From positions 1 to 44,456 of the forward strand of contig JALWLL010000057.1 in assembly GCA_026996295.1 (NCBI GenBank): 44,456 nt of DNA, given 5' to 3'. This DNA comes from Sulfurimonas sp. (GTDB taxonomy: Bacteria; Campylobacterota; Campylobacteria; Campylobacterales; Sulfurimonadaceae). Position 1 is the stretch's first letter. The number at the start of each line of letters is the position of its first letter. A program made the position numbers and the translations under genes. The notes below the pieces were generated by a model. The model ran no database searches and was not told the origin of the DNA. It was given only the letters and a program-made list of their open reading frames with translations. Positions 1 to 7,435 of this stretch are shown piece after piece.

Positions 1-2
1 AC

Positions 3-686
3 TATAAAGTTGCATTTGATAAGCTTAATTATCTTTATAGGGAACTGTACAGTATGTATGGTCCGCAAGGCTGGTGGCCACTGCTTGGGCATGGTGGTTA
101 CCATAAAGGGGACTACACACTTCCAAAATCACAGGATGAAGTGTTTGAGGTCTCTTTGGGTGCGATACTCACACAAAACACAAGTTTCACCTCTGTTGTA
201 CAATCATTAGAGAACTTGGAAGCACTTGGGGCTTTGAGTGTCGAGGGGGTGAAAAAACTTCCTGTAGAGGTGCTCAAAAATGCCATCAAACCCTCAGGGT
301 ATTATAACCAGAAGGCTCGCTATATTTTGGCCTTTGTTGCGTTTTTTGAAACATTAACAAAAGTACCCACGAGAGAGGAACTTTTGTGTGTTCTTGGCAT
401 TGGGGAAGAGACAGCAGACTCCATACTTTTGTATGGATATAAACAAAATGAGTTTGTTGTAGATAGCTATACCAAAAGGATATTTTTTCGTTTAGGGCTT
501 ATTGAAGAGAGGGCAAAGTATGCTGATGTGAAACATCTTGTGCAGCAAAGTTTTCAATCTGTAGAAGATACAAACAAACTATGGATAGAGTATCAGGAGT
601 TTCACGCTTTGTTGGTAGAACATGCAAAAAGGTACTATTCCAAAAGGCCCTATGCGAGAGGGTGCCCTTTGGTGAAATTATTATAA
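3..686 (+). CDS. HhH-GPD DNA glycosylase, MagIII/endonuclease III-like, 5' end cut by the window edge
   Basis: Predicted base-excision repair glycosylase. Numbering from the ATG at 54, a helix-hairpin-helix lies near residues 112-125 (core LGIGEETAD), followed by VVDSY with the expected catalytic Asp at 137. The Lys that gives endonuclease III its lyase activity (GxGRKTA) is Glu here, and the C-terminal four-Cys iron-sulphur loop is absent. Both traits resemble the Helicobacter 3-methyladenine glycosylase MagIII, so a monofunctional alkyl-base glycosylase is the best guess. The frame stays open to the left edge, and the residues before the ATG (FDKLNYLYRELYS, then MYGPQGWWP) look like the family's usual N-terminal helix. 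The true start is therefore probably outside the window and the ATG at 54 internal. The 3' end overlaps the convergent next gene by 6 bp. Substrate is inferred. Confidence 0.85.
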   Translation, partial: YKVAFDKLNYLYRELYSMYGPQGWWPLLGHGGYHKGDYTLPKSQDEVFEVSLGAILTQNTSFTSVVQSLENLEALGALSVEGVKKLPVEVLKNAIKPSGYYNQKARYILAFVAFFETLTKVPTREELLCVLGIGEETADSILLYGYKQNEFVVDSYTKRIFFRLGLIEERAKYADVKHLVQQSFQSVEDTNKLWIEYQEFHALLVEHAKRYYSKRPYARGCPLVKLL

Positions 687-947
687 TTTTTGCGGAGTAA
701 ATCCAACTTCTGGAAGTTCTAAGAAGTGGCGCAGTTCAACAAGTGTGTCTTTTGAGAGCGTATGCCCCTGATGTGGAAGTGTCATAAAAAAGACTTTTTC
801 ATTGACCTTTATCTTAACATGGTTGTCTTTTGTCATCTCGATCTCTGCGCCAAAATGCTCCAACGCTTTTAAGAGTTTTTTTACATCTATGTTTCCGGAT
901 AAGGGATGTTCAAATACTTTTGCTATTTTTTCTTTGTGTTTACTCAT
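681..947 (-). CDS. HicA-like (YcfA/dsRBD-fold) small protein, no HicB partner
   Basis: 88 residues. The C-terminal half (residues about 22-80) has the HicA-like pattern: a helix ending LEHFGAEI, a strand with KDNHVKIKV, then FMTLPHQGHTLSKDTLVELRHFLE, which matches the HicA beta-strand, PH and C-terminal helix order. A His sits near the position of the HicA catalytic His (N-H-V rather than the usual S-H-H). HicA proteins are mRNA interferases paired with HicB antitoxins, but no HicB-like gene is adjacent, so a housekeeping RNA-binding relative is as likely as a toxin. The ATG has a good AAGGAG site upstream. It is the last gene of a leftward group after the small protein at 1032-1241. The fold assignment is by eye. 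Confidence 0.6.
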   Translation of the reverse strand: MSKHKEKIAKVFEHPLSGNIDVKKLLKALEHFGAEIEMTKDNHVKIKVNEKVFFMTLPHQGHTLSKDTLVELRHFLELPEVGFTPQKL

Positions 948-1031
948 GTAAATCTCCTTGTATTTATGGTGTAACCATATACTATTATCACTCTTTATTG
1001 ATTAAAAATCTCTTAGTAAGGGAGTGAAAAA

Positions 1032-1241
1032 TCAGTTTGATTTTATACGTTTTTTTATCTCTTTTGGAAGATGTGCAAAAGGGATGTTTTGCATCCCCTG
1101 TTTCGTGTTGTCCTCAGCATAAACCATGACATCAACTGTCATTTGAGAAGGGTAAAAACGGATCGCTTTGTACGATAGTTTTTCTATTTGAAATTTTATA
1201 TTTTGCGCTGAGAGTTCTACACTTTTTTTCTTTTTTGCCAT
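1032..1241 (-). CDS. small conserved-looking basic protein, unknown function
   Basis: 69 residues, starting MAKKKKSVELSAQ and ending KEIKKRIKSN. It is Lys-rich at both ends with a more hydrophobic centre (KAIRFYPSQMTVDVMVYAED). No signal peptide, membrane segment or metal motif is seen. The ATG lies two bases after the stop of the S1-domain protein upstream, and its ribosome site (AAGGGG) overlaps that gene's last codons, so the two are probably translationally coupled. Linkage to an RNA-binding S1 protein and basic composition suggest an RNA- or ribosome-associated role, which is only inference. I do not recognise the family. Confidence 0.7.
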   Translation of the reverse strand: MAKKKKSVELSAQNIKFQIEKLSYKAIRFYPSQMTVDVMVYAEDNTKQGMQNIPFAHLPKEIKKRIKSN

Positions 1242-1243
1242 AC

Positions 1244-2092
1244 TTACCCCTTTAGATAGATACCGGTATCTTTGATCTCAATTTTATTAGCATCTTGAAG
1301 CGTTGTCAAGGAGCGTTTGAAATCTTTTTTACTCATACCAAAGGTCTCTTTGATCAATTCGGCATCACTTTTATAGTTGTAAGGCATGATCCCGTTGTTT
1401 TCTTTGAGAAGTGCAAGTACTTTTTCAGATGCGGAGGTAGTGTTTTTTGCACCGCTTTTTCGCAAAGAAAGGTCTATATTGCCATCTCGGCGAATCGTTT
1501 TAATAAATGCTTTTTTAGAAGCGCCGAGCTCTATGTTTTCAAAGATTTCATTATGGTAGATAAGCCCCTCATATTTTCCCTCAACAATACATTTGTAGCC
1601 AAGTGGGGTTTTTGCAATGATGAGGATCTCAACCTCTTGATCTTTTTTGAGCCCCTGCACACGTCTTTGAAAAAAATCACCGAGTTTTTCACTGCCGACA
1701 AGGCGGTGTGTTCTTTCGTCATAAACTACTTTGATAAAGCGTTTCTCACCTATATGAAAAGGTGTTTTTTGCAACATGTTAGGTACAAGAAGATCTTTGA
1801 GAAGTCCCCAGTCCATAAAAGCGCCAAAGGGTGCTACATCGACCACTTCCATCAGTGCAAAGCCATCGAGCATCGCTTTTGGTGTTTTGGTTGTTGCGAT
1901 GAGTCTGTCTTCTGAGTCAGTGTATAAAAAGACATCTATAAGAGTATCTTCAACCATATCCTCTGTGACATAGGCTTGAGGTAAAAGAACATCATTTGTG
2001 TCCCCTGCCATTAAAAACAGACCGTGGGGTGTTTGTCTGTCAACTCGTAAAGTGTTTATGTGTCCTAGTTCTAAATGGGGGCTTAGTGTCAA
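1244..2092 (-). CDS. CvfB/YitL-like S1 RNA-binding protein
   Basis: 282 residues with the CvfB layout: S1-like modules in tandem (about 1-65, 70-140 and 145-215) and a C-terminal winged helix (about 220-282, ending KIEIKDTGIYLKG). The second module carries VVDVAPFGAFMDWG, the third VEILIIAKTPLGYKCIVEGKYEGLIY, then GNIDLSLRK, all typical S1 strands. Family members bind RNA; CvfB of Staphylococcus affects virulence gene expression. The start codon is TTG (TTGACACTAAGC on the minus strand), supported by an AAGGA site six bases upstream and by no better ATG. A minus-strand -10 box TATAAT sits at 2122-2127. It heads the leftward group with the two small genes that follow. Confidence 0.85.
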   Translation of the reverse strand: MTLSPHLELGHINTLRVDRQTPHGLFLMAGDTNDVLLPQAYVTEDMVEDTLIDVFLYTDSEDRLIATTKTPKAMLDGFALMEVVDVAPFGAFMDWGLLKDLLVPNMLQKTPFHIGEKRFIKVVYDERTHRLVGSEKLGDFFQRRVQGLKKDQEVEILIIAKTPLGYKCIVEGKYEGLIYHNEIFENIELGASKKAFIKTIRRDGNIDLSLRKSGAKNTTSASEKVLALLKENNGIMPYNYKSDAELIKETFGMSKKDFKRSLTTLQDANKIEIKDTGIYLKG

Positions 2093-2121
2093 TTGTTTTC
2101 CTTGGTAATTCCGTTTGGGGT

Positions 2122-2127
2122 ATTATA
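2122..2127 (-). promoter_or_regulatory. -10 box for the CvfB-like gene
   Basis: TATAAT on the minus strand, 29 bp before the TTG start at 2092, with an AT-rich upstream stretch and no good -35 box, as usual for the Campylobacterota housekeeping sigma factor. Confidence 0.5.
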
Positions 2128-2228
2128 TCTTTATATCGATAAAATTTACATTTGCATAAGTAAATCTATGGCAAAATACTCAAGATTAGTATATAACGAT
2201 CATAGTGATATTTGAGTAAAGGTGCAAA

Positions 2229-3581
2229 ATGAATAGTATAAAATTGAGTTTGGCGGCGTTTGTTGTGGTTGCAACATTTAGCGGGTGTGGTGGGGGTGCC
2301 ACATTGACCCCTCAGCAACAACAAGAGGTGCAGCAGTTTGATCTTTCAAAAATAGATCACTTCGCTGAGAAGCTGCATGAGGGGATGAATACAGATGAGT
2401 TACTTGTGTATGCTCCTTACAGCATAGAGTTGGCACAGGAGTACTATCAGGATGCGCTCGATGCCGAAAAAAAAGATGAAAAAATGCAAGCGTATCTGCA
2501 GGCAAAAAAAGCACTTGAAGACGCTTATGAGACAAAAAAAATGGTGAAAAAATATCTCTCGGATGTTGCAGATATAGATAAGCGGATGCAGGCACAAAAT
2601 ACAAAAGAGATCTTTGCAGACAGATACGATAATTTTCAAGATGATTACAAAGACTTAATCGTTCTTATAGATAAAAGAGAGACATCACAGGCTTTAGAAG
2701 ATAAAAAAACAGTTATGGAAGAAGCCAAAGATCTTTATGGAGACGCTGTTGTTTATAGAAATATAAATCGCGCAAAGATCATTTTGGAAAATATGGAAGA
2801 TGATGATCTTGATGAGTTGGTACCGCTGCATTTTGAAAAAGCACAAAAACTCTATGACTCGTCACGTTTGAGAATAAAAAAAGAACCTGACAACCGTGAA
2901 ATGGTGCAACGGCTTGCCAAAGAAACAAATGACGCTGCTAAGTATGCACAAACATTGGCAAAGGATGTTTTTCATCTTAGAGAGCTCAATGAGGATGAGC
3001 AGGAGGCCTATTTTGCAAAGCTTCACAGAAGACTCGCAGAACTTAACTATAAAGAACAAAGCAGAACTATCTTGCCGCTTCCAATATATGAAAAAATTGA
3101 CTACTTGCAAGAGCTTCAAAGGGTGCAACCAAACGCAGAGGAGCAAAAGGTTGTTGCAGTGCAGAGCATGGAACCCGTTGTTGAGAGTACAGAGATTCCA
3201 GAAGCTAAGGTAGAGGTGGAAGTCATACAGGAGAATGTCAAAGAGGCTGATAACAATGCAACAGTGCAAGAGAGTGTGGAAGAATTCGACAATAATGCAA
3301 CACTGCAAGAAAATGTAGAGGAGGTCGATAATAATGCAACACTACAAATACCGCAAGAAGATCTAACATCTCAAGAAGTAAGCTCAGAAGTTGATGCAGC
3401 AGAGCTGCAACCAGATCAAAAGAGCCCTACCGGTGTTGACGATGAACTACAACAGCCAAAAGTTGAAGAAGTTAAAGCTGTTGAAGAAGTAGTTGCTCCA
3501 CCGCAAAGCACACCTCAGGAAACAGGTACTCAAGAGGTTCAGAGCCCAGAAGAGGAACCGGCAGTAGAGGTCGTTGAGTAG
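2229..3581 (+). CDS. lipoprotein with helical body and acidic repeat tail
   Basis: 450 residues. The N-terminal signal ends in FSGC, a lipobox with the lipidated Cys at 20, so the protein is predicted to be exported and membrane-anchored. Residues about 30-300 are charged and helical (many KK, EE and coiled-coil-like stretches such as AYLQAKKALEDAYETKKMV). From about 315 the sequence is acidic, Gln/Pro/Val-rich and probably disordered, including three 13-residue repeats at 334-372 (consensus QENVEEVDNNATL) encoded at 3228-3344. I recognise no family; a surface or periplasm-spanning structural lipoprotein is possible. The gene stands alone. A weak -10 (TATAAC, 2192-2197) precedes it and a hairpin at 3587-3605 follows. 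Confidence 0.85.
   Translation: MNSIKLSLAAFVVVATFSGCGGGATLTPQQQQEVQQFDLSKIDHFAEKLHEGMNTDELLVYAPYSIELAQEYYQDALDAEKKDEKMQAYLQAKKALEDAYETKKMVKKYLSDVADIDKRMQAQNTKEIFADRYDNFQDDYKDLIVLIDKRETSQALEDKKTVMEEAKDLYGDAVVYRNINRAKIILENMEDDDLDELVPLHFEKAQKLYDSSRLRIKKEPDNREMVQRLAKETNDAAKYAQTLAKDVFHLRELNEDEQEAYFAKLHRRLAELNYKEQSRTILPLPIYEKIDYLQELQRVQPNAEEQKVVAVQSMEPVVESTEIPEAKVEVEVIQENVKEADNNATVQESVEEFDNNATLQENVEEVDNNATLQIPQEDLTSQEVSSEVDAAELQPDQKSPTGVDDELQQPKVEEVKAVEEVVAPPQSTPQETGTQEVQSPEEEPAVEVVE
3228..3344 (+). repeat. three in-frame 39-bp tandem repeats
   Basis: Three copies of a 39-bp unit encode QENVKEADNNATV, QESVEEFDNNATL and QENVEEVDNNATL inside the lipoprotein tail. The unit length is a multiple of three, so copy-number change would alter length without a frameshift. 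Confidence 0.9.
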
Positions 3582-3586
3582 TCTTT

Positions 3587-3605
3587 ATCACCTCTTTGAG
3601 GTGAT
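3587..3605. terminator. hairpin between convergent genes
   Basis: ATCACCTC, loop TTT, GAGGTGAT: an 8-bp perfect stem filling the gap between the lipoprotein stop (3581) and the NnrS stop (3606). There is no strong T-run on either side, so a modest bidirectional terminator is inferred. Confidence 0.6.
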
Positions 3606-4802
3606 TTAGAGTTTACTTCCAAAGATTAACACTTTTGCGTAACGTGCTCCCCATGCTATAAACAAAAGAAGCCACGCACTAAAAGCGATATCAAATAAAA
3701 AGCTCACATCCCATCCAAAAGCGATGTTAACACTATACAAAGCTCTCATAGCGACCACCACCTGCACAAACCAAAAAAGATTTGTAGCAAAAGAGTCTGC
3801 ATGTGGAGACTGCCCCGCATGACCAAGTGTTACTCTCGTACCAAACCCTATGAGTATAGTGGTTAAGAAGCCAATGGCGATCAGATGGATATCTAAAAAG
3901 TAAAAACTTGTATCTAAAAATAGTTCAGCAATAAGGCTTAGTGAGCCAACAAATAGCGCACTCGGCAACCAAAACAGACCAAGAAAAAGTACCCACATAA
4001 TAGACTGTGACGTAAAAAGCGGAAGCTTCCATCTTAAAAATTCGTTGAGCAGATACAGGGCTAAAAGAAGATCGAGAATGATCTCGGCAACTTTGATGAA
4101 AGTGTACTCGTTAAAAAGCATGAGAAGTGATTTAGCAAGAAATAAAACAAACACAGTACTGACAAGCCTTGGATCTTTTTGCTCAAAAGAGTGAGCAAAA
4201 AACGGGATCATTCTTTGTGCAACACTGAAGGTTAAAAAGATAAGGTACATATAAAAAGAAAGTGTAACAGCAAGGTTTTGCAGACCCTCAAACCCAAGTG
4301 AAAGTAAAAAGAGCAGATGGGAAAAAACTCCAAAGTACTGAGCCATCATGATCCAGTACTGATCCTCTTTTGCAGGAACTACAGAGTGTGTATAGATAGA
4401 GTATAGTTTGTACACTATAAAAGCTTGAAAGGTAAATAAAATGAGCATAGAAGCTATAACGATGTAGAAGTTTAGCAAAGCACCCACAACAAACAACAGT
4501 GTGCCTAGAGTATTTCCGTAAAATATTTTTGTGTAGTAGGCTTTATCTATGGTTGCACTTTGGCAAAAGCGGGGGAATGTCGTAAACAAAAAACCTGTAA
4601 AAACATTGGTAAATACCATAAAGATCATGGTATATACATGGATGTTGAGCGTGTTTGTATGAAGATCTATAACACCTTTGTAGTTGAGTGCAAAAAGAAG
4701 CATAACAACAATAGCGTTTACAATCCCAAGTACGAAAAAGGGTTGATGAGGTTGTGATAAAAAATAGTTCTGCTTTTGCGTTTGTGTTGTTGAACAAGAC
4801 AT
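3606..4802 (-). CDS. nnrS: NnrS family haem-copper membrane protein
   Basis: 398 residues, mostly hydrophobic, with about 12 predicted membrane helices. Family traits seen are a PFFVLGIVNA start, HVYTMIFMVFTNVFTGFLFTTFPRF in the first third, RMIPFFAHSF mid-way, and the C-terminal DIHLIAIGFLTTILIGFGTRVTLGHAGQ block with His residues suited to haem ligation. NnrS proteins are linked to nitric oxide stress and denitrification in other proteobacteria; the exact activity is unknown. The ATG follows an AAGGA site. The gene lies 10 bp after a spore-photolyase-like radical SAM gene and is probably co-transcribed with it. No nitrite or nitric oxide reductase gene is in the window. Confidence 0.9.
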   Translation of the reverse strand: MSCSTTQTQKQNYFLSQPHQPFFVLGIVNAIVVMLLFALNYKGVIDLHTNTLNIHVYTMIFMVFTNVFTGFLFTTFPRFCQSATIDKAYYTKIFYGNTLGTLLFVVGALLNFYIVIASMLILFTFQAFIVYKLYSIYTHSVVPAKEDQYWIMMAQYFGVFSHLLFLLSLGFEGLQNLAVTLSFYMYLIFLTFSVAQRMIPFFAHSFEQKDPRLVSTVFVLFLAKSLLMLFNEYTFIKVAEIILDLLLALYLLNEFLRWKLPLFTSQSIMWVLFLGLFWLPSALFVGSLSLIAELFLDTSFYFLDIHLIAIGFLTTILIGFGTRVTLGHAGQSPHADSFATNLFWFVQVVVAMRALYSVNIAFGWDVSFLFDIAFSAWLLLFIAWGARYAKVLIFGSKL

Positions 4803-4812
4803 GTGTTTCCTT

Positions 4813-6063
4813 TTATAACAAATAATCTATACCGATCTTGTGGCAGTATGCATGCAGCATAGCTCTTTCAAAATCGTTGTTGGTGGCATACTGGTAGCCA
4901 AAGCTCTCTTTCCACATAGCATGCTCTTCCATACAAAGATAAAAAAAGACATCTTTATGCCAGGGTTGAAAACTCTCATAAGCATGTTTGAACATCTCCA
5001 CTTTAGTAGCATAGGGGTAAGAGCTTTTCCCGCTGGCATCTTCAAAGGGCATTTGTGTTATTTTACTTTTAAACTCTCTTTCTCTGAGTTGTTTGATCAC
5101 CGGTTTTATAAATGTAAGTGTACCAAAACTTACGAGTGCAACCTCTTGAGGGGTAAAAGTTTGCATAAGCTCTGTATAGACTGCCTCGTATTCATTTAAG
5201 TAGTTTTCATACTCCACTATGGGATGGAAGTGAAAACCCACCTTGACACCTTTGTCGGCTACTTTTCTGGCGGCTTTCAATCGTTTTGTAAGTGAAGCAC
5301 TTAAATGTTCTTCATTTTCGATGATCGTTGGGGTGTTAAGACTCCAGGTGCAGAGTATGTTTTTAGGAACATCGTTTTGCAAAATATATGTGATATTGTC
5401 TGATTTAGTTTTAAACTCCAAAATAACATTTGGATTTTCTTTGGCAAAGGTGAACAAGGCATCTAAAACACCCTCTTTGTTGCCAAACATAAGCGAGTCA
5501 GAAGCTTGCCCCGTACCGATATGGTAGGTTTTGTTTTGATCAAGATTGAGATTTTTGAGTTTTTGGGCAAAACTACTGTCAAAAGTGATGGTGTTTTGGT
5601 TGTAAAAACTTTGAATGGAGCAATAAGAGCAGTCAAAACCGCAACTCTCCACAGCATCTAGTGTCAAAAGGTTGCAACAGCGTGTTTTTTCACTTGCTAC
5701 GGGACAGAGTCCAAGACCAAATCCCTCCTTTTGAGCCACTTTGAAAGTATATTTTTGTTCCTGCGCAATATTTTTTGGTGTAAACTCCTCGTAGGAGTTT
5801 GGCTTGCTTCTGAGAGCTTCATAGTTTTTTTTAAGTCGTGAGAAAACAACTTTTTTATGCTCATGCTCGGGAAATATTGCGTGAAGAGTGTGTTCATCCC
5901 ACATTTGCAGGTCACGTGCCATATCTATGATCTGTTTGAGTTCTTGAAAAGAAAACTTGTAAAAAAATGCTTTTTGTTTTATGAACTCTTGTTCAGAAGT
6001 TGGCAGTTTTGAGAACAAAGTATGTGTAATGGCAGTATTAAATTTATCGGCATATGAATTCAT
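4813..6063 (-). CDS. spore-photolyase-like radical SAM protein
   Basis: 416 residues. The radical SAM cluster motif CX3CX2C is at Cys141, Cys145 and Cys148 (CGFDCSYC), preceded by a conserved Cys-rich stretch (LGLCPVASEKTRCCN). The order of the following segments (YHIGTGQASDSL, VILEFKTKSDNI, LCTWSLNTPTI, GFHFHPIVEYENY) matches the SPL family, whose founding member repairs spore photoproduct in Bacillus. This organism shows no sign of sporulation, so the substrate here is probably another DNA or RNA lesion or a different target. Transcription is leftward into nnrS. The ATG at 6063 starts MNSYADKFN. An upstream 14-bp-stem hairpin separates it from the Sel1 gene. Confidence 0.85.
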   Translation of the reverse strand: MNSYADKFNTAITHTLFSKLPTSEQEFIKQKAFFYKFSFQELKQIIDMARDLQMWDEHTLHAIFPEHEHKKVVFSRLKKNYEALRSKPNSYEEFTPKNIAQEQKYTFKVAQKEGFGLGLCPVASEKTRCCNLLTLDAVESCGFDCSYCSIQSFYNQNTITFDSSFAQKLKNLNLDQNKTYHIGTGQASDSLMFGNKEGVLDALFTFAKENPNVILEFKTKSDNITYILQNDVPKNILCTWSLNTPTIIENEEHLSASLTKRLKAARKVADKGVKVGFHFHPIVEYENYLNEYEAVYTELMQTFTPQEVALVSFGTLTFIKPVIKQLREREFKSKITQMPFEDASGKSSYPYATKVEMFKHAYESFQPWHKDVFFYLCMEEHAMWKESFGYQYATNNDFERAMLHAYCHKIGIDYLL

Positions 6064-6107
6064 AACGGAATTTTAGCGAAACTTTACACAAGTGTGTGGC
6101 AAAGATT

Positions 6108-6141
6108 GTAAGCTTGCCATAAAATAGTATGGCAAGCTTAC
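6108..6141 (-). terminator. 14-bp perfect stem downstream of the Sel1 gene
   Basis: GTAAGCTTGCCATA (6108-6121), loop AAATAG, TATGGCAAGCTTAC (6128-6141). It lies 12 bp past the Sel1-gene stop and before the radical SAM gene's start, so it probably ends the Sel1 transcript. The T-run is weak. Confidence 0.65.
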
Positions 6142-6153
6142 GCTATATGCGTT

Positions 6154-6669
6154 TTATATATATTTTTTGAGATTGTATTGGGACCATGCTTCTTTAGCCT
6201 CTAAAAGACCGGCATCTTTTGCTTTTTTAATAAGCGCAGCACCTTTTTTCATGTTTTTTATATCTGCAGCACCGGTTATAAAAAGCATACCGAGATGGTA
6301 CTGGGCAATGCGCCCTTGTTTGTCAATGGCTTGTTCAAACTGCTCTAGAGCTTTGATGTCTGCCGGGGCATGTGCCTTATTCTTGTAATATGCAAGAGCG
6401 ATAGTGATTCTTATGGTTTCACTTCCATGATCGAAAGCTTTTGCCAAGAGTGTTGCTGCTTTTTGTGTATCTTGTGGAATATCTTCTCCTTGAAGATAAA
6501 GAAATCCTAGCATAAACTGTGAATCAACCTCCCCGTATTTAGCACCGGTTTTCCAAAATGTAACAGCTTTTTTAATATCTCCGTTCTCATAGGCATCATC
6601 ACCTCTTTCATAATTGTTTGCAAATAGAGTTATAACCAAAGCCGATACAACTAAAATATGTTTTAACAT
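6154..6669 (-). CDS. exported Sel1-like/TPR repeat protein
   Basis: 171 residues. Residues 1-18 (MLKHILVVSALVITLFAN) form a signal peptide. The rest contains Sel1-like repeats: YERGDDAYENGDIKKAVTFWKTGAKYGEVDSQFMLGFLYL, then a degenerate unit, then QFEQAIDKQGRIAQYHLGMLF and KKGAALIKKAKDAGLLEAKEAW. Such alpha-solenoid proteins usually mediate protein contacts in the periplasm; in Helicobacter related proteins include the Hcp family. No Cys pairs are present, unlike the Hcp proteins. It appears to be a single-gene unit between a hairpin at 6108-6141 and an AT-rich 210-bp region upstream. Confidence 0.8.
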   Translation of the reverse strand: MLKHILVVSALVITLFANNYERGDDAYENGDIKKAVTFWKTGAKYGEVDSQFMLGFLYLQGEDIPQDTQKAATLLAKAFDHGSETIRITIALAYYKNKAHAPADIKALEQFEQAIDKQGRIAQYHLGMLFITGAADIKNMKKGAALIKKAKDAGLLEAKEAWSQYNLKKYI

Positions 6670-6880
6670 AGAACTCTCTCCCTTGTTTTTTTGACATTAT
6701 ACATAAGTTAAGCCAATTAAGTAAATTAATTTTATAAAAAACTATTAATTTTTTATTCAGCATTAGCTTTTGAGTTCGCTACAGAAAATAATATTGCACA
6801 CAGCAATAAAATAAAAACAAAAGCTGATTTTATTTTACAATAAAAAAGATTTCAATCAAATAGATAGATGGAGATAAAGT

Positions 6881-7225
6881 ATGCTTCTTGGTAAATGCCC
6901 TTATTGCGCAGATGGTCACATAGAGGTACGTGACAAAGAGGTTCGTGGAAAGAAAGTGAAACTGTATGCATGCACAAATGCCAAATGGAAAACAGAAGAT
7001 GGTGAGATGTACGAACTTACAGAAGATGCAAAGTGTGATTTTAGAATTTGGCAAAACTCACTAGCACGCTATGGGAAATGGCTTTCATATAAAGAAGTGA
7101 GAACACTTTTAAAAGAGGAGAGCTTGGAAGTGGAGCTATTGAGCAAAAAATACGGTAAAAAGATCTACTACAATAAGCATATAATTTTACATAGTGAATA
7201 CGGCGTGAGTGTTTTATGGGACTAA
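6881..7225 (+). CDS. zinc-ribbon protein, topoisomerase-type zinc finger
   Basis: 114 residues. CPYC at residues 6-9 with later Cys at about 31 and 52 forms a CxxC...C...C zinc ribbon like the C-terminal fingers of type IA topoisomerases (pattern CPYC-DGHIEVR-ACTN-CDFRIWQ). The remainder (RYGKWLSYKEVRTLLKEESLEVELLSKKYGKKIYYNKHIILHSEYGVSVLWD) resembles the short beta-rich topoisomerase-associated extension. There is no catalytic domain. A nucleic-acid-binding role is inferred. The ATG at 6881 is preceded by TGGAGAT. The gene is alone and just upstream of the alpha operon promoter. Confidence 0.7.
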   Translation: MLLGKCPYCADGHIEVRDKEVRGKKVKLYACTNAKWKTEDGEMYELTEDAKCDFRIWQNSLARYGKWLSYKEVRTLLKEESLEVELLSKKYGKKIYYNKHIILHSEYGVSVLWD

Positions 7226-7302
7226 ATGCTATAAATTTACTTAAAATGTAATAAAACTAGACAAAAATAATACGCTTAATAAATCTTTTACATTGTATTG
7301 AG

Positions 7303-7308
7303 TATAAT
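7303..7308 (+). promoter_or_regulatory. -10 box of the alpha (rpmJ-rplQ) operon
   Basis: TATAAT in GAGTATAATACGCG, about 127 nt before rpmJ. No clear -35 box is present. Confidence 0.6.
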
Positions 7309-7314
7309 ACGCGT

Positions 7315-7435
7315 CCGCTTTGCTGTTTTAACATAAAAGTTGAGTGTTTTTATCTATATATTTTTATATAGTTAAAAGTATTGGCAAGGTATTAACTGCC
7401 TAAAAGCAGCGAAGAATTAAATTCAGGAGCTTTCT
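7315..7435 (+). promoter_or_regulatory. leader of the alpha operon with small hairpins
   Basis: About 120 untranslated bases. Visible structures are CTATATA/TATATAG (7354-7360 with 7365-7371, loop TTTT) and GGCA/TGCC (7383-7386 with 7397-7400) just ahead of the AGGAG ribosome site. The length suggests regulation, possibly by ribosomal protein S4 as in other alpha operons, but the known Escherichia pseudoknot is not recognisable. Confidence 0.35.

Noticed and set aside
681-947. HicAB toxin-antitoxin pair
   Set aside because: No HicB-like gene is adjacent and the catalytic His context is atypical; only a HicA-like fold is claimed.
1295-1915. 206-codon plus-strand frame opposite the CvfB-like gene
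   Set aside because: Antisense shadow rich in Phe and Cys; the minus-strand S1 protein is clearly real.
6086-6100. ACACAAGTGTGT as an FNR/CRP-type site before the radical SAM-nnrS pair
   Set aside because: The half-sites do not match a known consensus and the spacing to a -10 is uncertain.
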